Below, piece after piece: positions 1 to 11,735 of a stretch of DNA of 36,205 nt (the first letter of the stretch is position 1; the number at the start of each line of letters is the position of its first letter). This DNA is from Phoronis australis (lineage: Eukaryota; Phoronida; Phoronidae). The position numbers and the translations under genes are program-made. The notes under the pieces were generated by a model. It searched no databases, had not been told where the DNA came from, and was given only the letters and a program-made list of their open reading frames with translations. The DNA is taken from the NCBI GenBank assembly GCA_002633005.1, contig NMRA01001237.1, positions 773 through 36,977 of the forward strand. The letters run 5' to 3'.

Positions 1-93
<93 letters not shown>
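1..93. repeat. (AT)n microsatellite
   Basis: Uninterrupted AT dinucleotide repeat of about 46 units that begins at the left edge of the window, so its true length is unknown. It lies about 240 bases upstream of the retrotransposon RNase H remnant. Confidence 0.98.
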
Positions 94-94
<1 letters not shown>

Positions 95-336
95 GCAGAT
101 TACGACGTGGTAAGCAGAACTTGCGCAAACGCCCTCGCACAACTTTGGTTCGACGGAGATTGTCCAGGAACTCATGAGTATCTGCCGCAGCAGGTGCGGC
201 TGTCACCACGGCCGGTCAGCACCGAATTGCAGACTCACCAGAGTGACTTCATTTAGAGGACCACAGAGAAGAGCTATCAGCTGTTGCAGCCTTCAGCAAA
301 GAGTGTAGAAATTAGCCCGAAGGCTCCACCGAAGCG

Positions 337-776
337 ATGTGTCACCAAATGTTCTGGGATCTAGGTAAAAATGATGCCTTGAGAATGACCACTGACGGCT
401 CCTTCTGTCAGTATACCAACCGAGCTGGATGGGGATACATGATCCGCCAGAATGACCTGACACTTCCAGAAGGATGTGGTTGCCATGCCGTCTACACGAG
501 CAGCACACGTATGGAATTCGAGGTTATCCAACAAGCCCTCCTCTGCCTCTCTGAATTGTGCCCTGATGCGACGACAATCATCTTCGCCACTGACTCGATG
601 GCTGTGCTGACGAGGATCCGCTCAGGTCTCCTTCTATCCAACAGGCTTATTTTCCGGGACCACTTCCCACTCCAATGTGTTTTTGGACCTATATTCCGGG
701 CCATGTCGGTGTTATTGTTAATGAACAAGCTGACTAGCTCGCCAGCCACGCTGTGATACCAGTGCCACTGAAGCTT
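337..776 (+). mobile_element. Degraded non-LTR retrotransposon, RNase H domain remnant
   Basis: The translation shows the order of RNase H motifs found at the C-terminal end of many non-LTR retrotransposon polyproteins. First comes TTDGS with the first catalytic Asp (codon 394-396), followed by an aromatic/Gly-rich strand (GWGYMI). Next is SSTRMEFE with the catalytic Glu, then ATDSMAVL with the second Asp. The reading frame then shifts: from about base 678 the other forward frame gives CFWTYIPGHVGV, then NEQAD, a TAG stop at 735-737, and LASHAV. This matches the usual 'GH-GV--NE-AD-LA' end of the domain. The copy is therefore inactivated by at least one frameshift and one stop. No reverse transcriptase or endonuclease part is visible upstream, because the AT repeat and window edge intervene. 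Family assignment beyond 'non-LTR RNase H' is not possible by eye. Confidence 0.8.
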
Positions 777-1198
777 TATGCACCTGACGTCTAGCTGCTT
801 GCTCACCACAATGTTGTACTCCGCACAAAAAAAAACAGCTTGGCGAATACAGCGTGGGCCTTCGCCTTCTGCGACTGGAGGTTTCCTTTGGTCAACCAGA
901 TTCCACCCACCGGAAAGGTCCTCTGAGAAGACTCCACAATCAGCTCACTACGGGAAACATCACCGGCAATATCCTTCAGCTAATCTTCAATGGATGTACC
1001 TATGGGGAGACGATTTATGCCCAACATCTTCTATGAACTCCCTCGCAGAAGGTAATTCAAGAAATTCAGATAAGCTGATTGATTGTACGTAAGAAGTAAC
1101 TACATTTGTATGTGTGTGCGCGTGTGCGTGCGTCTATGTGTGAAAAATAATATTTTTCTGTGTAAGATAGCGCAATTTGTGTATGGTTATTCACGGCG
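777..1198 (+). other. Possible 3' continuation of the retrotransposon remnant, otherwise no gene
   Basis: Short open stretches continue after the RNase H remnant in changing frames, for example LANTAWAFAFCDWRF from about base 840. They could be the decayed 3' end of the same element. From about 1100 there is a short TG/CG-rich purine-pyrimidine run and no coding signal. Confidence 0.3.
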
Positions 1199-1264
1199 GA
1201 CAGGAGAGATGATATTCTGAAGTTAGCCAAATCTGGACATTTTCTAGGATGCTACATAACTTAA
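1199..1264 (+). repeat. Solo right end of the TTAA-bounded MITE-like family
   Basis: About 65 bases ending in TAACTTAA match the right ends of the larger copies at 5367-5877 and about 15126-15441. They share the segment 'TTAGCCAAAT-TGGACATTTT-CTAGG' and the terminal TTAA. Only the right terminal part is present, so this is a truncated copy. Confidence 0.6.
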
Positions 1265-2539
1265 CAAGATGGAAATCCGAAGCATCGGGAGGCACGCCAT
1301 ATGCAGCGATAATTTAGGCTTTCGCACACGATGCCCACTGAGCGAGTTTTCATAATGTGGGAGGGCTTGCGTTTGGCAACGAGATATACATTGTGAGGTT
1401 AGCTGACGACCGCCATCTAATCTTTGGAAGTTATGTGAAAAAGAGGCATGGAACGCGAAACCTCTTCAAGAATATTTTTAAACAATTCCTGACGAAAGCA
1501 CTATCTCGCAACGTCTGCTACAGAGTTATTCACTTTGCCTTGTGAGTCAATTTTTGTACTACGCGCGAAGGAAAAACTCTGTAGTCACCACAGAGTTTCT
1601 AATCTCCCTTCTACCTATGATAAATGCGCGCATGCGCTCACAGTCATTCGACAAACAGCTGACTGACAACACTGATATTAACGTCAGATTATCATTTGTG
1701 ATTGCACTCTGGATCTGAGGTCGACACTATGTCAATATGAGGTAAGCCAGTGAAGCTACCAATTTCTCAAATAGAATTCCACTACGACCCCTTTGTAACT
1801 AATTTTAAACAGGTAGGACTCGCATCAATTGTCTCTTAATTGGAGTGGCTTCTGCTTTAAGTCGCCATTGTTTTGTTTACATCAAGGGTCAGAGGTCAAA
1901 TTTTCCACATGAGGGAATGTGCTCTTTTTATGTCTTACCATACCAAATATGGATACGTAATTTGCTTTGTGGGAGAAAATCGACGAAATAGCAAGCAATT
2001 GAAAGGTCGTTTCGTGAAATTTGAAACTATAAGAAAAATGCTTTGTCATCAACAGAAATTCAAAATTTTTACGAACAAACCATAAAATGCCTGGTGAACA
2101 GGTTGAATTCTGTTCCAATGGCACGGAATCATTCTGAATAAAGCAATTTAGTCTCGTTTTTTGCGTTCCCGGGCTCTTTAAGAACTAGCGAAATTATGTT
2201 GACAGTCAAATGAGTGGGGGATAAAAAATCCAAAACATTCCCAAAGGAATTAATGGGGATTTATGCGAACCAAACTAAATTTAAATCCCCAAACATTATC
2301 GTAGTCAAAACAAAATTGGCTCTAAAGGTAACTCAATGAAAGTAAAAGAAATGAAACCATGCGTTGTTATTGTACACAACAGAGTCTTTCGTCCCCATGT
2401 GACATCATGAATTCTTGCTTTATGCTTTCTAGCCCGTTCTCAGCTTGCTACATAAGAAGGCTTTGTACCACAATATTAGCCTCGAATGGCCAATACAACC
2501 GTGTCATAACTCATTCAGTTATCTCACTAGTGAGTTAAC
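1265..2539. other. Intergenic, nothing recognised
   Basis: Open reading frames here are under 80 codons, have no recognisable domain and no supporting splice context. No RNA gene or strong repeat was seen. Confidence 0.5.
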
Positions 2540-2630
2540 GTTTTGGCGTTAACCGAGACCGGTTTCGAACCCGGACCGCAAGAGTTTCGGGTCGTCGACT
2601 TTACTGCTGCACCACTCAGCGGCTGACGTC
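2540..2630 (-). repeat. tRNA-derived SINE-like head
   Basis: On the minus strand the order is an A-box-like TGGTGCAGCAG, about 30 bases, then an RNA polymerase III B box GGGTTCGAAACC (plus-strand bases 2561-2572). Spacing and sequence are tRNA-like, but I could not fold a convincing cloverleaf with a paired acceptor stem. A tRNA-derived SINE or tRNA pseudogene is more likely than a working tRNA. Confidence 0.55.
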
Positions 2631-3168
2631 ACCGAATGTGAAAATAAAATACTTAAATGAGCACGCGCAACAGTCGCTGTTCAACAAAGGGCATTGTAAC
2701 GACATTTATACGTTATGAAAAATAAGACGCACAGCTTCCATAAAAACGAGATTTTAATTCAGTGAAATTTTTCTCTCATGTTCTCTCACTTGTAAATCAT
2801 CGATCTCCAATTTGAATGTGGATATCGTGTCGACGGGATCCTTTGACTTGAGCATTATACATGTACTCAGTTACCAGTGGTAACCTACTTTAGCAGACGA
2901 CATTTTCCCGGTCGAAGCTTAGCGTGATAAAATGTGTAGTAGGCTATAATATTTGCTAAATTTATAGATTCACTTTATTTCTGTTTTGTTTAAATTTTCA
3001 ATTGGTTTTGAGTAAAACCATTATTTGATAAAAATAGCTCGGCTTTTCTTAAAACGTCACGATCTCCGACCCCGGGCCTCTGACATAGAAAGTAGTTACA
3101 GAGCCGAAGCGAGTCGAGAAAGGTAGCTTGATTCATTGCAATGTTTCTCGTTCAGGATGTGGTATAAA
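2631..3168. other. Intergenic, nothing recognised
   Basis: AT-rich sequence with no long open frame or clear repeat. The tail of the SINE-like element would run to the left, not here. Confidence 0.5.
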
Positions 3169-3318
3169 TAGATTATTACATGTTCTCAGTCGTTATCCCC
3201 TTATCTAGAGCCCTCGTGGATTGGAGAATCATCGGCTCACGACCCTCGGGCGATAATTCTCCAAAATCCACTCGGGCTCTAGAATACGGGGATAACGACT
3301 TCGCCATGTAATAATCTA
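3169..3318. mobile_element. 150-bp palindromic foldback (MITE-like) element
   Basis: The left arm, 3169-3234, and right arm, 3251-3318, are near-perfect reverse complements separated by a 16-base loop. Both arms carry TAGATTATTACATG at the outside, GTCGTTATCCCC in the middle, then TCTAGAGCCC, GTGGATT and GGAGAAT-ATCG at the inside. There are only small mismatches and one- or two-base indels. Nothing in it codes for a protein. It fits a non-autonomous foldback or hairpin MITE. The outermost bases could include a duplicated target site, but I could not separate it from the arms. Confidence 0.8.
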
Positions 3319-4418
3319 TATGTATCTCGTAAATATATAGTTTAAAAGGTATACCAATGTCTCTCAAATTAACTGTTGTTTTATTGAACGGAGCTTCATT
3401 AAACACGTCTTAGTGATGATATACTGTTGTAGTGTGTGTCTGTGTACAGTTATCGATGGAATTTTATCACCTAAACTTGTAATTAATTATACGCTATATT
3501 ATTGTTCTAATCGTCTAAAAAGCAGACGTTTTTAATGAATGTCTGTGGTTGTATTATTGTTTTAACGGATTATACAGCCAAGATCAAGGGACAAGACCAT
3601 TGCCAGTGCTTGTCGGGTGAATACCCCTTGAAGTGGATTCCCATTTTTGTGTTGTTGATTCCATTGTTAGACGGTTCTAGGGCTAGCCTAGTTTGTGTAG
3701 ACTAGTTTAGAAAATAAGAAGTAAATGAATTTGCGTTTGTTCCGTTATGTATTGTGGGAATTGGTAAAAAGGCGATTGTATTTAACAGCCTAACTCCTCC
3801 TCACTCTTCAGTCGAGTTCTACTGAGACAATCTCCATCAAGTCCAAAATTAGCGGCACAGAAAAATATTTATCGTCAGTAAGCAATTCGAAATCCATGCT
3901 ATCTCGCTAGTTACCGTCGTACGAGTTAGCAGACGCTGATTACCATAAACCCGTGAACGCGCACGAAATCGAGATACGCTATCTCGATGTCGATCTTGCA
4001 AAGACATAGCAGAAAATGTCCTATAACTAGGAACTCTTCTTTTGCTCATCTTACATGGAATCACCACGACTTAGACGGGCATGTCAGCTTTCGAACGAAA
4101 CTTACGTTGCCTCCGTATCTTATGGCGTTTGAAGGACTCTCCAGATATAGATATCGATACAATCATATTTTGGCCCCAGAATTGACTTCAGAAGTGATTT
4201 GAAACTTCTGAAGTTTTCATTTTGACACGAGCATTTACCGGTTAATTAAGCGCAAACTAAAAATAGACACTATTCTGAACACGGCCAATTTAGAGCTAGA
4301 ATATTTAAAGCGGGTACAAACACGATTTCTATAACAAAACAACTTTTGATTCACACTAGCAGTTGTAAATTAATCTCAGATTATTCCTTAGTTGAACTGG
4401 AGGTGATTCCAGGGCCTC
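3319..4418. other. Intergenic, nothing coding
   Basis: No supported gene. There is one perfect 11-base inverted repeat, ACTTCAGAAGT at 4185-4195 and ACTTCTGAAGT at 4204-4214, which could form a short hairpin. With no coding or terminator context it is probably incidental. Confidence 0.45.
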
Positions 4419-4445
4419 AAAAAAAAAAAAAAAAAAAAAAAAAAA
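4419..4445 (+). repeat. Poly(A) tract of 27
   Basis: A run of 27 A residues. It could be the tail of a retroposed sequence lying to the left, but I recognise no SINE or processed gene in the preceding 300 bases. Confidence 0.85.
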
Positions 4446-5366
4446 CTTGACAGTTTGTCATGGCTTGAGACAAGGCTCTACAAGTTGGCTTGTCACGGCG
4501 TGTCACTTAATGAACAGAACATCATCTCAAGCAATAGCGTTCAAAGGCCTGAAATCACTTCTCATGTCAGAAGGGACAAGACGAGCCCAAATGTATAGCA
4601 GTAAATTGTCTAAATCAAAAGTTCTCTGGTTAGATGGAGCACTGGTTTATAGCTGCTTCAAATGTTTTTTGAAATTTGGAATGTCTGAGGAAGTGTCAGA
4701 TCACATTTTTCGAAAAATAAAAGTCACATGACTACAGTAACGACCTGATATTATATTCATACACAATCTACCGAGTATCGTTTTCATGCTCTCAATATTT
4801 TCCCATAACCATCAAGGTTTTAAATTTGTATTGACACATGAAAGGACATTTGTGACCTTTGGTAGTGAAGACATGTCGTTACCAAGGAGATACCGCGAGA
4901 TTTCAAGAACAGGAGCGCGTGCCGAAAACACAAGACACTCGCAAGTAAAGCTAGTTGAACTGGAAAGAGTTTTCACACAACATGCTCCTTGTTTTTTACG
5001 TCATGCTGTGTGATTCCTTCCAGTTTGACTTAGTTCGTAAGATGACGCATCATAGTTTGCTACTGAACCATTTTTTGGTTGTATAGTCACTGATAATTCT
5101 TGACTTAAATTCAGGGAAACGTTGGCGGGTGCATGTATTCATCTGTGTGTCGAAATGTGAATGTTGGTTCCCATGAAAGGTTTTGTCGTTTTATTTTTGT
5201 TCGCTTGTAATGCATGGCGATATCTCACGGTGGCTTGTGTGGTCTGGCTTTTATCACACACAACTTTGCCTAAGGAAAACAGGCCGGATTCGCGTGTGGA
5301 ATAACAATCGCGCCATTTCAGGAAAGTGAGTAGATTGATAGCGCCAGCTTACTTACAAGCTTTCCA
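4446..5366. other. Intergenic, nothing recognised
   Basis: An open stretch of 94 codons (4447-4731, plus) follows the poly(A) tract but has no domain, no biased composition and no splice context. Confidence 0.45.
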
Positions 5367-5877
5367 TTAAGGTTATGCAGGACCTTATCGACAAGTCTGT
5401 ACATTTGGCCATATTTCTGGAAAACTTTAAATTTTAACTCGGTAAAGGAATAGTTTATGAAAATACAAATTACGTGGAATTTGATTTCTGACTTTAAACC
5501 AATCTGTCAGTAATTAGATCACGTGACCTCTCTTTTTAGGAAAACTTAGCAAAAAAGAAAGGTACACTCATGACCAAAATTCGAAGATGCAAATGTTCAA
5601 GATAAAATGTCAAAAGCGCTGCTTCAGTTTTCTAATTTATCGTTTCGCTTTCGTTTTATGCAACTTGAAATTATTTTTTTAAAAAATCCGTAAGTTTTGC
5701 TTGATATCCTCTCATGCGAAAATGGAACTTTTTAAAAACAATCGCTAATAGCGTTTTAGAGAACAGCATATAAAGTATAGTATCTGAGACTTTCATGTGA
5801 ATCCGGTCAGCTATTTCTGAGGTACGCTGTTCCAAAGTTGGCCAAAATTGTAATTTTAGGGTCCTACGTAACATTAA
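5367..5877 (+). mobile_element. TTAA-bounded MITE-like element, full-length copy
   Basis: The left end reads TTAAGGTTATGCAGGACC. The reverse complement of the right end reads TTAATGTTACGTAGGACC. Both are followed at similar distance by a TTTGGCCA segment, so the element has imperfect terminal inverted repeats of about 20 bases or more and TTAA at both edges. The 511-bp body has no transposase. The internal part is shared with a copy at about 15126-15441; for example TTATCGTTTCG-TTTCGTTT-ATGCAAC appears in both. TTAA target duplications are characteristic of piggyBac-type elements, so a piggyBac-mobilised MITE is a reasonable inference. Confidence 0.7.
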
Positions 5878-8800
5878 CACGGGAAGTAAGAAATTTATAA
5901 CCATCTAAATTGAGATTTTTCAGTGAACCGACTGAATTATTGTTTCAAAGTAAATGCAAATGCAAATGGAAAATGGCCACAAAACTACATCCGATGCCGA
6001 CTGAAATTTTAAAATCATTCATAACCATTTTTTATTTTTGAGTATTAGTGTGGCATAAATTAGATGATCAGCACAGTCAGTATAATTGTTAAATGTCATA
6101 TCTAGACTTGTAAGTAGAAATTAGAAGTGAATAATTATCGCCTACACGAATGCCTATGTTCAACTGGGTTTCTGACTACAGAGTTTTGTGAATATTCTTC
6201 GTCTAAGTATTGACTAGATGACTTCACTCTATACAAATGAAACTCAAACTTACCCACCAAGGACTGCTGTCTTGACCAAGCTAGATGGCTTTAGTGCATT
6301 TAAGATCTCTTCAATTTGACGAGCGAATTAATAGCCAGCGCAATTGGCCGTTGGACCTCTTCAATGGCGATCACGTGATTTCGAGATGCACGGAGGGGGT
6401 TGCTGCTGAGCTCTTGGGGCTTAACTCAAGCCTCGTTTGATCCACGCGGACACCACACTCGAGGAACAACGGACAGGTTGGAGAGCATTCCTAACTTCAT
6501 TGAACATGAACAATTACACTGATTTACACCGACAGAGAGAAGAGTGAAAAACCGTGTAGCAGATCTCGGTCGCTTGAGCTTAATAAGAAAGACGTTGATG
6601 TCTGGGGAATTCACGAGTGGCGTTTCATAAGTATTGAATTGATAGATTTTTCTCTGTTGGAGATTTGATCAACCAATGAAGAAATAGTCAATCTTCGACT
6701 TGGTTACGGTATGTCAAAATTAGATTTACAGAGAACATGCTTATCTTCCGGACAGATCTCAATTCCACTGGGATTCGGATAATAGTCAGTCACAGGTTTT
6801 ATAGAAGAGAGACGGCAAATAAAAACTGATGAATGACATGAATTAGTCAACTGTCTTTAAAGTTGAATGTTAATCGCTTATGTTGTGATATTATTGCATT
6901 TAGTAGTTAAGGGCATTTCTCTGTAAACTTATCTTGAATGACCCCGCCCATAACACCGGTTTTAAGCGGCAATTTTTACACATCTTCTAAAACAGTTGAC
7001 TACCCAGGGGTTATCAATCATTAAGAATTACACTAGAAATTGGATTTTTGGTGAAATCAATTTAAAGTAATAGCTACTAATGAAACAAATAGTAACCACC
7101 GCGTGATTGATATTCGTGCTGCCAGACAACGGAATGTCGACACTGATTTCGGTACATTTGCATGACGAATACTGTAATCTACCAGACAGATCATCCGAGT
7201 ATCAAAAATCAATTGATTTCATAACGCATTCAGGGGCCTCGGTCTAATCTCCGGTCTCGAAATCGAACTCGAGAAATTAGTTCTGATATTTTCCGTTCTA
7301 AGTTTAATGCGGACTCCAGATCAGTATCTATCATCCTGCATTCAAGCTTATTATGGTTTATGCAGATACGTTTCTAGCCCACGTTCGCACTTGATGACCC
7401 CTAGATTCGATTTATTTTTCACGAGTTGTATCACTGAGGGGGTGGAAACGATTCCACGGCTCGCCTCGAAATCTCAGTTCCGATCCCCTAAACTCCAGTT
7501 TCGGGCCACCAAACACCAAGCCCGCTGTATAAATTCCACACCTGTTCCCCTAATTTCCACCTAAGAACCGAAAATACTCCGTATCCTGTGATTAAACTCA
7601 CGGGGACCAAAGCGCATCCCTTGCGCACAAGGCCCGCGACAGTGGCTGTACTGAGTTCAAACTGGAGCTATAAGGCGACGAACTTGGTGACGGCCTGATA
7701 AAAAACTGTCCCACACTTGTCAATAATGCGGCCATGACAGCCCTATGGACCGACTGGGGTTCACTGATAGGTTCAACAAGAGGCCGGCCGGATTCACAGC
7801 CTCTTATTTGATTAAAAAAAATCCAATTTGAAGTATATGCGATGTTTGCTTGACTTATTGTACGAGGCTTTCAAGTTTCAGTTTGTTTGTTGTAACTTCA
7901 ACATATTTCTGGACTCACAATACAGAATTACTCTCGACAGAGATAGTGTTATTGTTGACTTGTGGCCGTCAGTGGGACAAATCATATCGAATTTCGTGCG
8001 CCTCAGCCTGAATCTCTCACTTGTAAGTTACCTAGCGCCACATATCGGGACGCCGCGACAGCTTACACAAAGTAATTAAGTTGACTGAGTGTACATTTCC
8101 TCTTCCTATCCACAAACCATCTTTCAGTGCGAAATATTATTCCAATTGGTGCAGAATATCTTATACACTCGCACCAAAATGTTTACAAACCATACACAAT
8201 AACTGAATAAACACTTAAGCCGTATTAGTACAAAGCGGTATGAGCCTTTGAATACACAATCAGTTTCGCCAAAAAAAAAAAACGCTCTTCATAAGTAGGA
8301 TCAATATCTTGAATCAGTTGATCAGAGTCATTAAACAGCAAAACCTATTTTTTAAATTTTATAAATTGTTTAGACACGCGACTCTCAAGTAGTGTTGCTC
8401 CATTAGTGGCAGTCTCTCATGCAAAAATCCTGAAAATATAACAAAAGCAACCACGCTATCTATTTTTGTACATATTGTAAACTCTGGATAAGACTTGCTT
8501 CTTCCTCAAACAAAATCCTAATGGTGAAAACATTTTACTTCTAATTACTATATAATTAATGTCTTGAAACGCTAATTCCTCTCCACAGGTTCTTAGGAAG
8601 ATAGAAGCTCATAATCTTAGAGGTTTAGCAACACGCATAGATTGTCTGCGACCGGTCTTGAAAAACAAACAGCAATCTGCAAAAAATATAAAAGTAGTTG
8701 TTCCTCCACTACGAGGAATTGGCCAAGTCTTCTTCATCGGGAACTGTGAACTTTATTCACGCGCTGTATTTTGACATATTCGCTTCGGGGCTTCACGAAA

Positions 8801-10182
8801 TTTACCGGGGGTGGATTTTACCTTAATTTGCAGCGTTTTACCTTTTCGACAAATGTAACAACCCATTGCAAGTGCTTGGATTCAAACTAAGCGTCGCTTT
8901 CAGCTCGTCGTGACCACTTCTTACAAGCATTACACTCATTCCAATATTGATTAAAAGATTTTTCATATTCTTTATTCAACATCTTTTGAAACTGATGAAA
9001 ACCTTCTTATGCATATATGGTGATGAGGCTCTTACTGAAAGAACCGGAGAAGTTCGTAGCCACGTAAGCCACTGTCATCTTCTATTAGTGCTTGGTATTC
9101 TCCATCAAAGTTACTATCCACAGATGGCGTCCGCTATCACAACTGTGCCACTTGTCTAGCTAGTTTACTTTCACTCCTGCGCATGACAATAGCGTCCAGT
9201 GATGCCTGATGTAAACATCACGCCATGAGTTGTTTTCCACACCGTGCATAAAATACCGAAAACGAAGTTAAAAGGCGATAAATGTCCAGAGAAACGCCCG
9301 CAGCCGAGTAGTTCACATTCTTGTGTCCTTAATTATGTTTAGTACTGGGTCCAAGTTCCTGTTCACAGATGGCGTCCACAACCATCACTGCTTCTGTTTG
9401 TTATCTCGCTTAACCTTCTACCCAGTACGATCAACGATTTCCCAGCGCAAGTGTTTAACGCAGAAGTCGTTTCCCTCACGTGTATAGATTCCTCTTTGAG
9501 GCAACAAAGGTTCATAGTCAAGTAATCTACATTCCTCAGTTCTTGATGCTTGTTGTTTGATCCAAATTAAAATGTACGTCGAGTGTCCACCACCAAACTG
9601 CTTTCGTTGGTCACCCTCCTTTGAAATCTGCGCTGCACAGTAAAGTATTTCCCCAGAGCAACTGTGCGCTGTATGAGCGATGAACCTTCAAAATAATTTG
9701 TCCGAGTCCCCAAAGTTGGTAGAGTCATCAATGCAATCAAGTGTTGCACCGTACTGAGCGTCCGGAAAATAAATTAGAAATGAAAAACCAGACCATTCAT
9801 TATTTTGGCGACGAATAACGGATCCTTTTACCAGTAACTGAGTTTGAAACGTCGCTGCAAATTTTTGAAACGCCCTTTACACGACAGAATGTAATGTATT
9901 CATCACTATATTGTTCACAAAAAATACAGTTGTGTCATTTACATTTTGTATCAATCCAGAAACTACATATTCTTGTACTAATTTTCGCTTTGTTTGTTAC
10001 ATCGCTTTTGTTGCAGTGTGCATTTTGCATGAACACGAACGTTTTGAGTATTTTTAGGATGTCCACTTGATAGTGACGTAATTCAATGCTTAGTGGGCGG
10101 AATCGGCTATTTCTATTCAGTTTCTCTCTCGATCACCTCGAGCTGACAAACAGCATATGCCGTGGAAATCGTCGACATTCCG
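5878..10182. other. Long intergenic stretch, nothing coding
   Basis: About 4.3 kb without a gene I can support. Open frames are at most about 85 codons and look random. A 14-base word, CACAGATGGCGTCC, occurs at 9119-9132 and again at 9364-9377, with weakly similar flanks. It might be a decayed duplication. A short A run lies near 8270. No RNA gene was recognised. Confidence 0.45.
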
Positions 10183-10273
10183 AGACGGTGTGGCGCAGTG
10201 GTTGGAGCTCCGGACTCCCACTTGGGAGACTTGGGTTCAAATCCTGGCGTGCGTTCAGTAGACGCTAGGACCT
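10183..10273 (+). repeat. tRNA-derived SINE-like head
   Basis: The sequence has a canonical A box, TGGCGCAGTGG (10191-10201), and a canonical B box, GGTTCAAATCC (10234-10244), at tRNA-like spacing. The T-stem and acceptor stem do not pair well, so it is probably a SINE promoter head or tRNA pseudogene, not a functional tRNA. It runs directly into the CGCTAGGACC-containing inverted repeat. Confidence 0.6.
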
Positions 10274-10392
10274 ACGCTAGGACCTAGCTAAAACCTAGTC
10301 AAAGTCACGTGTTCTCATTTAAAATGCACGGCAATATCTCACGTAATCTCGCGAAGTCTTGCTTTTTAGCGAGGTCCTAGCGTTACTGAACG
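10252..10392. repeat. Inverted repeat pair around CGCTAGGACCT
   Basis: CGTTCAGTAGACGCTAGGACCT (10252-10273) is matched by its reverse complement at 10372-10392, with two bases missing in one arm; about 98 bases lie between them. The left arm also has a partial tandem copy, CGCTAGGACCTA, at about 10275-10288. It could be a small foldback element inserted next to, or forming the body of, the SINE-like sequence. Confidence 0.6.
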
Positions 10393-11670
10393 GGAGGCTG
10401 GCTTCAGTGGCTGACATTCGAGCATTTCACAAAGATGTTTCCTACACCTCTGATCTCGGTCTTACTTGTGAATGCGTGCAAGGAAGTGAATGAGAACCTG
10501 GATATAATGCGAAAGCGATTTCTGGGTCTGTGCTCACATTTTTTTAAAACGACATTCCGTGAGTCTGCTAAAAATTGGCAAAGTGACAATTTACGAGTAT
10601 GGAAAGCAAAACAAATCATCGAAAGCAGAAATGATCGCTTGGTGTTGCGTTTGATGCTCGAAATTATAAGATAATGTCAAACTGTTTTCGCCAGAAAACA
10701 GCGTCACTACAAACACAGACCCCGGTCAGGTTTCACTAACAAGTAAAACGGAGGAATAAAAAACACGAGGAAGTAAATATCAAATGCGCCATTGTTATTG
10801 CTAAATAAAGCGCGCGCACCTTTCTTATTGTGAAAACAAGAACTGTTGTGCCTAGCCTTGGTGCAAAGCTGTATACTGAATTTATGTTGACGTACACCAT
10901 GGGTAGCTGGCTGGCTAGGCAGTGTGCTACACATATTCGCCCTCATTTATCATATATCCTAGGACTGTACTCCCAGGTATATCTTACACAAGTATTATTT
11001 TATGAAGGCAATCAGTGTTCACATAACATAAAATTCACATGTAAATGTGAACTACAAAAATTGCTTGATGCTAGTTTAAAGCAATTGCCAGTTTTCTAGC
11101 AGCCGTTTATCTTGTCATAATGAGCCAAACTTGGTTGAAGGCTCGAGTGCACCTATCAGATAAGAGATTGTATAAAGACTACGAATGACAATCGTGCGTT
11201 CAAGCAAGTTTGTGTCAAAGAAGGGCTGCTACCAAACTACATGTATACTGATTTCATAATGAAGTGATCCGGGGATTTTACCACTCAAATTTGCTTAATA
11301 CTTGTTGATCAAGTCGAATTTACATGTAGCTCCACCGGCATAGCATAAGACTGCCATGATCGCGGGGATTGCAGGTTCCCTTTCGCACCGAGACTAATCT
11401 CAGGAAATCACTTTTCTTTCCGATAACGTCTCTTTAAAATGATGTGAAAGCTCAGGGATTACAAAACGAAAGCGAGGCTTTTCTTGAACATGCATCAAGT
11501 TATTTCCTGCATGATTCATATTCAAGGTGTAAATGATTTTCTATTCAAACCCTATACTCTGGGGCATTGTGCAGTGGTAGCGAACACTATTGTGAACAGC
11601 AAGGGTCAACCATTTGACGTGTAGTTCAAAGTCAGTTTTCAAGTTGGCATGGCGTAAACTGCACGTAGGC
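10393..11670. other. Upstream flank of the large gene, including its 5' UTR and promoter
   Basis: This should contain the promoter and 5' untranslated region of the gene starting at 11671, but I see no convincing TATA box or initiator that fixes a transcription start. An in-frame TGA at 11593-11595 bounds the coding start. Weak tRNA-like words near 11335-11395 and 11570-11590 are too degraded to call. An open stretch at 10435-10674 (79 codons, plus) has no recognisable domain. Confidence 0.4.
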
Positions 11671-11735
11671 ATGTCATTTTTTCTAAAGTTGGTCATCTTG
11701 CTGTTATCGGGACGATTGGTGCTAAGTGCTGTTGG
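11671..11735 (+). CDS. Exon 1: start codon and signal peptide
   Basis: The ATG at 11671 has G at -3 and is the first Met after an in-frame TGA at 11593. It begins MSFFLKLVILLL, a short N-region with one Lys and a hydrophobic core, ending LVLSAVG, with small residues suited to signal peptidase. The donor GG|GTAAGA leaves phase 2, exactly the phase needed by exon 2; the join gives VGKCSYY. The exon is easy to miss because it is 65 bases long and 2.6 kb from the next one. The signal peptide itself is inferred from composition. Confidence 0.75.

Noticed and set aside
4447-4731. 94-codon plus-strand open frame after the poly(A) tract
   Set aside because: No domain, no start context support and no splice neighbours; consistent with chance.
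9119-9377. Two copies of CACAGATGGCGTCC as a regulatory pair
   Set aside because: The flanks align poorly and no gene starts nearby; 14 bases twice in 36 kb may be a decayed duplication or chance.
10190-10262. Functional tRNA gene
   Set aside because: A and B boxes are good but the T-stem and acceptor stem do not pair, so a SINE head is more likely.
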